Assembly (NCBI GenBank): GCA_019237435.1
Contig: JAFAHB010000079.1
Coordinates: forward strand, 1-5,221
Direction of reading: 5' to 3'
From: Vulcanimicrobiota bacterium
GTDB lineage: Bacteria > Vulcanimicrobiota > Vulcanimicrobiia > Vulcanimicrobiales > Vulcanimicrobiaceae
Length of the DNA: 5,221 nt
Within the stretch, counting starts at the first letter, position 1, and each line of letters opens with the position of its first letter. Positions 1-4,706 of the stretch are shown here, piece by piece. The position numbers were made by a program, and so were the translations under genes. Under the pieces are notes generated by a model. It did no database searches, had not been told where the DNA came from, and worked only from the letters and a program-made list of their open reading frames with translations.

Positions 1-27
1 CTGGGTTAAGCAACACTACACCACCCA

Positions 28-1218
28 TTGAGCCCTCGCGTCGCGTCACCCCGAGCGGAGTGGAGGGGCGTAGGGCGCGCGTTGCGCTTCGTCCTCCTCA
101 TCGGGATCGTCAATCTATTCGCCGATTTTACGTACGAGGGCGGTCGCGGCATCGTCGGTGCGTACTTGGGCCATCTCGGCGCGAGCGGTGCGATCGTCGG
201 CATCGTCGCCGGTGGCGGCGAGCTTGCCGGTTATGCCATCCGGTCCGTCGCCGGCGTTATAGCGGATCGCACGGGGCTCTATTGGCTCGACGTTTGGGTC
301 GGATACGCGATCAACATGCTCTGCGTGCCGGCGCTTGCGCTGACGGGCAGTTGGCCCGCAGCCGCGGGTTTGGTTATCGGCGAGCGCATCGGACGCGGAA
401 TTCGAAAGCCGGTAACGACGGCAATGCTTTCCAATGCCGGAACGCTCCTCGGCAGCGGACGGGTTTTCGGTCTCAACGAGCTGCTGGATCAGATCGGTGC
501 GACGGTAGGGCCGCTCGTTGTCGCGCTGGCGCTGGCTCGCGGCGGATACCGTTACGCTTTCGGCTTTCTCATAGTTCCCGCATTGGCGACGCTGACGATG
601 CTCGCGTTTGCGACACCCGTCGGCTTGCCGTTTGCGCAACGCGGCGAGAGTGAACCGGGTCGCAGCATACTCGATGCGCCTGCATTTCGCCGTTATGCGA
701 TCGGGGGAACGCTCGTTGCAGCCGGGTACGTCGACTTCGCGCTGATCGCGTTCCGGTTTCAACGCGATCACGTGGCGACCGCGCCGCTCATCTCGGTTTG
801 GTTTGCGGTTGCGATGGCCGTGGGTGCGATCGCCGCGCCGATACTTGGGCGGCTTTTCGATCGCGTCGGCAAAGCCGTCGTTACGTTCGCGGTCGCGCTC
901 TCGGCGGCGGCCACGCCGCTCGCTTTTCTAGGGCATGGCGCGCTCGCAGGCGCGGGTGTGGCACTCTGGGGCGTGGGAACTGCCGTGCAGGATGCGTTGC
1001 TGCTGGCGCTCGTCACGAGCGTTCTTGCGCGACGGCGCCGCGCGACGAGCTTCGGACTCTACGATCTCATCTTCGGCTCGGCATGGTTTGCCGGCAGCGT
1101 CGTTGCCGGCATTCTGTTGGACCATTCAATCGCGGGACTCGTGGTCTTCTCGACGCTGCTTCAGCTCGCCGCAATTCCATTCTTCACTGCGCGTGTCACC
1201 CCGAGGGCGGCGCGGTAA
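28..1218 (+). CDS. MFS transporter (major facilitator superfamily permease)
   Basis: Predicted inner-membrane transporter of 396 residues, the usual MFS length, built almost wholly of hydrophobic helices separated by short charged loops. An MFS motif A (GVIADRTG, residues 76-83) follows the second helix, and a second copy (GRLFDRVGK, 274-282) starts the C-terminal half, as expected of a duplicated 6+6 helix fold. Other family-like segments are GRGIRKP (122-128) and FGLYDLIFGSAWF (342-354). The substrate cannot be told from sequence. An in-frame TAA at 7-9 shows the gene begins inside the window. Only TTG codons are available near the N-terminus: 28 (used here, no ribosome site) and 82, which lies just before the first helix and downstream of GGAGGGG (62-68, 13 nt away). 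The 82 start would remove 18 hydrophilic residues that overlap a repeat-like sequence, so the true start is uncertain. The hydrolase gene follows after 16 nt, suggesting co-transcription. The family call is firm; the specificity is unknown. Confidence 0.9.
   Translation: MSPRVASPRAEWRGVGRALRFVLLIGIVNLFADFTYEGGRGIVGAYLGHLGASGAIVGIVAGGGELAGYAIRSVAGVIADRTGLYWLDVWVGYAINMLCVPALALTGSWPAAAGLVIGERIGRGIRKPVTTAMLSNAGTLLGSGRVFGLNELLDQIGATVGPLVVALALARGGYRYAFGFLIVPALATLTMLAFATPVGLPFAQRGESEPGRSILDAPAFRRYAIGGTLVAAGYVDFALIAFRFQRDHVATAPLISVWFAVAMAVGAIAAPILGRLFDRVGKAVVTFAVALSAAATPLAFLGHGALAGAGVALWGVGTAVQDALLLALVTSVLARRRRATSFGLYDLIFGSAWFAGSVVAGILLDHSIAGLVVFSTLLQLAAIPFFTARVTPRAAR
45..69. repeat. GTCACCCCGAG repeat, copy 1, with G-rich tail
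   Basis: GTCACCCCGAG at 45-55 is followed by CGGAGTGGAGGGGC (56-69), which gives a CCCC...GGGG pairing (49-52 with 65-68). The same 11 bases recur exactly at 1195-1205. The segment resembles short interspersed palindrome-like elements that I recall from intergenic regions of GC-rich bacteria; that resemblance is memory, not a search. It lies inside the longest reading of the transporter N-terminus, which argues for the TTG start at 82, and its GGAGGGG could serve as ribosome site for that start. Confidence 0.4.
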
Positions 1219-1228
1219 TCTTCGGGGT
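1195..1228 (+). promoter_or_regulatory. Inverted repeat spanning the transporter stop and the hydrolase ribosome site (contains GTCACCCCGAG copy 2)
   Basis: ACCCCGA (1198-1204) is perfectly complementary to TCGGGGT (1222-1228). G-T and G-C pairs can extend the stem to 10 bp, leaving an 11-nt loop at 1208-1218. The transporter stop codon TAA (1216-1218) sits in the loop. The GGGG (1224-1227), the only plausible ribosome site for the hydrolase start at 1235, sits in the 3' arm. In RNA this could hide the ribosome site until a ribosome finishing the transporter opens the stem, i.e. translational coupling. No T-tract follows, so it is not a terminator. The inverted repeat is seen directly; the regulatory role is inferred. 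Confidence 0.4.
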
Positions 1229-1234
1229 AGCATC

Positions 1235-1879
1235 GTGCGCGTGCAAGAGGTTGACGTTCAACTCGAGCCGGGAATTACGTCCTCGGCCTTGCAGCTGCTC
1301 CCCGCCCAGGCCTCGGGACTCGTTCTATTCGCCCACGGCAGCGGCAGCAGCCGTATGAGTCCGCGGAATGCGTTCGTCGCCGACGCGTTAGCCGAGTCCG
1401 GCATCGCATCGCTCTTGCTCGATCTGCTCACCACGCGTGAAGAAGCGGCGGACCGGCAGACGTCCGAGTTTCGATTTGATATCGGATTGCTGGCGCGACG
1501 GCTCGCGCGCGCGACGCAGTGGGTGGCAGCGCAAGCGAATCTACGCGGCTTTGGATTGGGATATTTTGGCGCCAGTACCGGTGCGGCAGCCGCGCTCGTC
1601 GCTGCCGCAACCGTGCCGAGCGATATTCGGGCCGTCGTTTCACGAGGCGGACGTCCGGATCTCGCAGGCGCGCATTTGACGCAGGTGCGCTCTCCGACGT
1701 TACTGATCGTCGGCGGCGCGGACCATGTGGTGATCGATCTCAATCGGCGGGCGGCCGCGCAGATCACCGCTCGATGCGAGCTAAGCATCGTTCCGGGCGC
1801 GACGCATCTTTTCGAAGAGCCCGGAGCGCTTGAAAATGTTGCCGATCTAGCCTGCGCTTGGTTCTCGCGATTTCTTTAA
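1235..1879 (+). CDS. Dienelactone-hydrolase-like alpha/beta hydrolase
   Basis: Predicted soluble cytoplasmic hydrolase of 214 residues with no signal peptide. The alpha/beta-hydrolase landmarks appear in order: oxyanion-side HGSGSS (34-39), nucleophile elbow GASTG (112-116) with Ser114, acid Asp163 in GGADHVV, and His191 in GATHLFEEPG. The triad is therefore complete. The GYFGASTG, SRGGRPDLAG and GATHLFEEPGALE segments match the dienelactone-hydrolase subgroup that, as I recall, is often fused behind a phosphoribosyltransferase domain; here the protein stands alone. The substrate is unknown and an ester or lactone is only the family default. GTG 1235 was chosen because GGGG (1224-1227) lies 7 nt upstream; GTG 1241 is an in-frame alternative. 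The frame stays open upstream to 935, but that part overlaps the transporter and encodes unrelated Arg-rich sequence. It lies 16 nt behind the transporter gene and is probably co-transcribed with it. Confidence 0.85.
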   Translation: MRVQEVDVQLEPGITSSALQLLPAQASGLVLFAHGSGSSRMSPRNAFVADALAESGIASLLLDLLTTREEAADRQTSEFRFDIGLLARRLARATQWVAAQANLRGFGLGYFGASTGAAAALVAAATVPSDIRAVVSRGGRPDLAGAHLTQVRSPTLLIVGGADHVVIDLNRRAAAQITARCELSIVPGATHLFEEPGALENVADLACAWFSRFL

Positions 1880-1949
1880 AAGAGGCGCTAACGCCAGATC
1901 TTCCGCTCGCTTGCGGTTGGCGCGGCGAACAATGGGAACGTAGGGAGCC
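1880..1949. other. Short intergenic region before the DUF5666-like gene
   Basis: Seventy bases with small inverted repeats (GGCG/CGCC near 1884-1895 and CCGC/GCGG near 1904-1917) but no T-tract, so no convincing terminator for the hydrolase gene. The AGGGAG ribosome site of the next gene lies at its right end. I see no -35/-10 pair with acceptable spacing. The DUF5666-like gene could be read through from the hydrolase or have an unrecognised promoter here. Confidence 0.3.
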
Positions 1950-2372
1950 ATGAAAGCTCTCTTGATCTCTTTTACAGCGTTCGCAGGCATGCTTGGAATC
2001 GGAACGGCGGCAATAGCCCAGGGCGCGCCTCCGCCTCCGGGTGGTCCCCCGCCCCCGGCGCCGGCGGCCGGCGCATCGTACGTCGATACGGCGTGCGGCA
2101 CCTGGAACGGCGACGTCTGGACGCCAAACGGCGACTGCCCAACCACCAACTACAAACACGCCGTCGTGGCGGGCACGATCACGTCGGTCAAAGGTCATCT
2201 CGTGACGTTGCAGCAGACGAACGGCAACGTCGTGATCGACGACTCGGCCGCGCTCAACAACCAAACAACGGGACGCGTCGCCGTCGGACGGCAGATCATC
2301 GCTCACGGCTATTGGAACGGCAACAACTTCTACGCAACCGCGATCACCGGCGGACAGCCTCCTCCTCAGTAA
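1950..2372 (+). CDS. Small exported Pro-rich protein with DUF5666-like domain
   Basis: A 140-residue protein predicted to be exported. Residues 1-23 form a signal peptide (Lys2, a hydrophobic core, and AIA before Gln24). A Pro/Gly/Ala-rich linker follows (26-40, PPPPGGPPPPAP). A mature domain covers about 44-135. Cys49 and Cys63 flank TWNGDVWTPNGD and could form a disulfide outside the cytoplasm. The part from 72 to 133 (VAGTITSVKGHLVTLQ, then VAVGRQIIAHGYW) has the alternating beta pattern of DUF5666-type OB-like domains: a turn after each Gly and a late 'VG..I.A.G.W' strand. Function is unknown; the family match is a judgement by eye. ATG 1950 has AGGGAG at 1942-1947, unusually close (2 nt); a more upstream ATG at 1932 is closed by TAG after three codons. 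It appears to be a single-gene unit ending at the hairpin at 2400-2429. Confidence 0.8.
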   Translation: MKALLISFTAFAGMLGIGTAAIAQGAPPPPGGPPPPAPAAGASYVDTACGTWNGDVWTPNGDCPTTNYKHAVVAGTITSVKGHLVTLQQTNGNVVIDDSAALNNQTTGRVAVGRQIIAHGYWNGNNFYATAITGGQPPPQ

Positions 2373-2390
2373 GAGACGACTACCGATTAC

Positions 2391-2434
2391 GAAAAGAAAG
2401 CGCCGGTCCACGTCGTCGCGGACCGGCGCCTTTT
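2391..2434. terminator. Bidirectional intrinsic terminator between convergent genes
   Basis: GCGCCGGTCC (2400-2409) pairs perfectly with GGACCGGCGC (2420-2429), giving a 10-bp, mostly G/C stem with a 10-nt loop. On the + strand it is followed by CTTTT (2430-2434). On the - strand the same stem is followed by TTTCTTTTC (2399 down to 2391). It starts 27 nt after the DUF5666-like stop and lies about 21 nt past the end of the kelch lipoprotein gene, so it can end both convergent transcripts. The T-tract is longer, though broken by C, on the - strand. Confidence 0.85.
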
Positions 2435-2450
2435 CCCTATAGTTCGCGAC

Positions 2451-3998
2451 CTAGCGGCGGTGCCGGCCTCCCGAAACCGTCACGTTGACCGCTTTCGATG
2501 AGATCCCGTTGGCGACGACGACGAGCGAGCTCGCGCCGTTCTCAATCGTGCTCGGCACGTCGAAGTTCGTCGAAACCTTCTGCGAGCCGGTTTGGACGCC
2601 CATCGTGCTGTGATCGTGCGTGCGCGCATAGAAAACGTCGCCGGTGGAGTTGTTCGTTATTCGAACGAGCGGATAGTTCGTCGGGTTTTGATACTCGTCG
2701 CCGAACGACATCGCTTGGCCCATGCCGTTGAACTGCCTTCCGGTAATTTTGTAGGTCTGGCCTGCCGTAACGCTCGAGGGATACGACTTGATCGTCGGCG
2801 CCCAGCTCGGATTGGGAGAGCCTGAGGGGGTGTAGAGCACGGCGCTGTAGCCCAGCATCAGTACTTGGCCGGTGGGAAGCAGCAGAGGCGGTCCGCTGTA
2901 CGAAACGCCGTTGAGCGCGACGAAGGTCGTGCCGTTCCATTCGTAGATGGTGCCGCTGCTGCCGAAGATCATGACGTTGCCGCTCGGTTCGAGAACGCCG
3001 AAGCTGTCGCCGGCATTGTCACCGTTGGGGAAGTCGGGACCTTGCGTCCATTTGCCGGTCTTGGTGTCATAGACCGCCGTATGCCCCGGACCGTAGCCGC
3101 TGGAGTACGATCCGGTGTAGAAGACGGTTCCATCGGGCCGCAAAATCGCCGGACCGATTTCGCCGGGCGGATAGTAGCACAAGTTGGGGCCATACAGGAG
3201 GCATCCGTACGGTGACGGCGAGTGCAGGTCGACGATCGTCGAGCCCGCGGTCTTCCAGCCGCCCGTCGTCGGATTGAAAATCTCCGAATTCGGCGCGTTC
3301 TTGACGTCGGCGGTGAGGATCGTTCCGTCGGGTAGAAGCGTCCAGCCCTCCTCGGCGTTGAAATCCGACTTGCCCTTGTCGCTCAGATGAGCCCATCGCA
3401 GCGTCTTCGGATTCAACGCTGCGTCCCAGTTGTGCAGTTTGTCGCCTAAGATCATGCGTCCGTCGGCGGCCACTGTCGAGGGCGAGTCGCCGATCCACTT
3501 CCAGCGCCGCGGATGGCCGAGCGGCGTAAAGGTCATCTTTATCGGATCGTAGATCGCGCCGAGGTTGACGAGCTGCAGATCGTAGCCGTTGCCCGGCGTG
3601 TTGTACTCGCCGCCGATGATCACGAAGCGGCCGTCCGCGAGCACGTCGGATGACGATGCGTCTGGACCGTATCCGGATTGCAAGGAACCAACCTGGCTCC
3701 AGGTTCCATCCGAATAGTTTCCCTTCGCATCCGGAACGTAATGATAGAAGTTGTTCCAGTTCGCCGAGCTCTGCGCGAGAATTGAGCCGTCGGTCATCAG
3801 CCATTCGAGCTGAATCCCCGTCGGAGGCTGGCTCGTCAAGCGGACGACTCGTCCCGCAGGGTGACCGGAACGCATTGAGTTGAGTGTCTGGGGCGACATG
3901 CCCGGTAAAAGCGACCGGGTACCCGAGCAGCCGGCGAGGCCGACGGCGATAACTGCGGCGCAGGTAACCAGCGCCGACCTAAAGCTGAAGCGCAACAC
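2451..3998 (-). CDS. Kelch-repeat (beta-propeller) lipoprotein with C-terminal Ig-like domain
   Basis: Predicted exported lipoprotein of 515 residues. A basic N-terminus, a hydrophobic core and the lipobox LAGC (21-24) predict lipidation at Cys24. About seven repeated units of the form (P/A)DG-x-hydrophobic strand-YDP/W follow, at roughly 69-106, 121-161, 177-206, 222-252, 286-323, 336-362 and 374-392, which suits a seven-bladed kelch-type propeller. The C-terminal part (about 400-510; GQTYKITGRQFNG, YPLVRITNN, YARTHDHSTMG) looks like the Ig-like domain that closes galactose-oxidase-type propellers. No copper-ligand set is evident, so binding is a safer guess than oxidase activity; the ligand is unknown. 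GTG 3998 is chosen because GGAGGT (4008-4003) lies 4 nt upstream; TTG 3995 (7 nt) is equally possible. The longer frame from TTG 4010 would place the ribosome site inside the coding region. The gene follows the pyrophosphatase after 86 nt on the same strand. Confidence 0.85.
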   Translation of the reverse strand: MLRFSFRSALVTCAAVIAVGLAGCSGTRSLLPGMSPQTLNSMRSGHPAGRVVRLTSQPPTGIQLEWLMTDGSILAQSSANWNNFYHYVPDAKGNYSDGTWSQVGSLQSGYGPDASSSDVLADGRFVIIGGEYNTPGNGYDLQLVNLGAIYDPIKMTFTPLGHPRRWKWIGDSPSTVAADGRMILGDKLHNWDAALNPKTLRWAHLSDKGKSDFNAEEGWTLLPDGTILTADVKNAPNSEIFNPTTGGWKTAGSTIVDLHSPSPYGCLLYGPNLCYYPPGEIGPAILRPDGTVFYTGSYSSGYGPGHTAVYDTKTGKWTQGPDFPNGDNAGDSFGVLEPSGNVMIFGSSGTIYEWNGTTFVALNGVSYSGPPLLLPTGQVLMLGYSAVLYTPSGSPNPSWAPTIKSYPSSVTAGQTYKITGRQFNGMGQAMSFGDEYQNPTNYPLVRITNNSTGDVFYARTHDHSTMGVQTGSQKVSTNFDVPSTIENGASSLVVVANGISSKAVNVTVSGGRHRR

Positions 3999-4084
3999 GC
4001 GAACCTCCAAGGCAAAAAAGAGTCTGGGTGTGGTCCCCCTTTGAGGTTCGCCGCGGTTTTCCCGCTAGGCGTCCCGCCGGTAGC
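3999..4084. other. Gap between pyrophosphatase and kelch lipoprotein genes
   Basis: On the - strand this 86-nt stretch carries a T6 run (4017-4012) shortly before the lipoprotein ribosome site. The bases before the run pair only weakly (about 3 bp), so I do not call a terminator. No clear promoter is visible. The gap leaves open whether the two - strand genes share a transcript. Confidence 0.3.
4003..4008 (-). promoter_or_regulatory. Strong Shine-Dalgarno site of the kelch lipoprotein gene
   Basis: GGAGGT on the - strand is the best ribosome site in the window. It lies 4 nt before GTG 3998 and 7 nt before TTG 3995, and it overlaps the possible TTG at 4010-4008 that would otherwise give the longest reading. 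It therefore decides the start in favour of 3998/3995, and the signal peptide then begins M-L-R-F or M-R-F, the normal form. Confidence 0.75.
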
Positions 4085-4648
4085 TCAAGAGCTCTTTTTG
4101 CGCCGTTTGCGATCCTCGTCGATCATCGCGTACGCCTTTTTCCGCGAACACGTTCCGCAGTACTCGATCGTATTGCCCTCGAGCTCCGAGTACTCGACGA
4201 GAAATCGCTCGATGCCGTCCATCATCTCTTTTGGAATGTCGGAGAGTTTTTCGTAATCGTCCGTCTTTTGCGCGATGCCGGCCTGTTTCTTCGGACATGC
4301 GACGAGCCGATTATTCACGACACCGTTCTTCTTGAGGAGGATTCCGCCGACGATTCGTACTTCGAGAAGGCATCCGGTAAACGTGGGTGTGTCGCTAATG
4401 ACGATCACGTCGGTGGGGTCGCCGTCGTCGGCGAGCGTTTGCGGAATGAAGCCATAATCGTAGGGCCACGTTAGCCCTTCCGCGAGCGTCTGTTTGAGCT
4501 TGAAGATGCCGAATTTGGGCACGAATGCGTACTTATGTCGCGTCTTGGCGGGCGTTTCGATCACCGCGTGAACGAACTCGCCGCGCCGATCGTCCGCGTA
4601 CGCCGGAATCGCATCGTAGTTGGTGGGATTGATCTTACCGTCGGCCAT
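4085..4648 (-). CDS. ppa: Family I inorganic pyrophosphatase, divergent
   Basis: Soluble 187-residue member of the family I (Mg-dependent) pyrophosphatases, which hydrolyse diphosphate to phosphate in the cytoplasm and pull biosynthetic reactions forward. The signature D-G-D-P-T-D is at 75-80, after YDYGFIPQT (63-71). Glu31, Lys39, Tyr65, Asp75, Asp77, Asp80 and Tyr153 match E. coli Glu20, Lys29, Tyr55, Asp65, Asp67, Asp70 and Tyr141. By my hand alignment, other E. coli active-site positions differ: Glu31 is Ala41, Arg43 is a Lys, Asp97 and Asp102 fall on Lys107 and Asn112, Lys104 is Arg114 and Lys142 is Ser154. It fits the roughly 180-residue subgroup, in which some of these changes are, I believe, usual. 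The tail has a CGTC motif (164-167) and a basic end (RKRRKK). ATG 4648 has GAGG 5 nt upstream. It is divergent from the stalk-domain gene. The family is sure; full activity is less so. Confidence 0.9.
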   Translation of the reverse strand: MADGKINPTNYDAIPAYADDRRGEFVHAVIETPAKTRHKYAFVPKFGIFKLKQTLAEGLTWPYDYGFIPQTLADDGDPTDVIVISDTPTFTGCLLEVRIVGGILLKKNGVVNNRLVACPKKQAGIAQKTDDYEKLSDIPKEMMDGIERFLVEYSELEGNTIEYCGTCSRKKAYAMIDEDRKRRKKSS

Positions 4649-4706
4649 CCTAACCTCTTACCCACGAGCGGGAGGGGCCGCCCGCCGTGATGCTAACTTT
4701 GGCAGC
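4649..4706. promoter_or_regulatory. Divergent intergenic region (pyrophosphatase / stalk-domain gene)
   Basis: These 58 bases separate two divergent starts and so should hold both translation leaders and at least part of both promoters. The pyrophosphatase ribosome site GAGG is at 4657-4654. A small GC stem (GCGGG 4668-4672 with CCCGC 4681-4685) lies in the middle. On the + strand TGCTAACTT (4691-4699) loosely resembles an extended -10 element just 7 nt before the ATG, but no -35 is visible. No clear ribosome site precedes the + strand gene. The promoters are inferred from layout only. Confidence 0.3.

Noticed and set aside
1..27. Tail of an upstream gene (CTG GGT TAA at 1-9)
   Set aside because: Two codons before a stop are too few to support a gene.
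115..771. Long open frame on the - strand across the transporter gene
   Set aside because: It encodes Arg/Ala/Asp-rich sequence without domain features and mirrors the GC-rich transporter gene; an antisense shadow.
935..1234. Extension of the hydrolase frame upstream into the transporter gene
   Set aside because: The 100 extra residues are Arg/Ser-rich, have no hydrolase homology and overlap the transporter; GTG 1235 gives a normal hydrolase length.
1258..1788. Open frame on the - strand across the hydrolase gene
   Set aside because: Low-complexity Ser/Ala/Arg composition and full overlap with a clear hydrolase containing an intact triad.
1764..2411. Open frame on the - strand across the DUF5666-like gene
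   Set aside because: Arg/Asp-rich shadow that even runs through the terminator hairpin.
3067..3804. Second - strand frame inside the kelch lipoprotein gene
   Set aside because: Arg-rich out-of-frame translation; the lipoprotein frame has signal peptide and repeats.
2451..3998. Galactose or glyoxal oxidase function for the kelch protein
   Set aside because: Only the general domain order fits; the copper and Tyr-Cys cofactor residues cannot be placed.
4012..4017. T6 run on the - strand after the pyrophosphatase gene as a terminator
   Set aside because: The bases before it form no stem longer than about 3 bp.
4028..4474. Open frame on the + strand opposite the pyrophosphatase
   Set aside because: No family features and wholly antisense to a recognisable enzyme.
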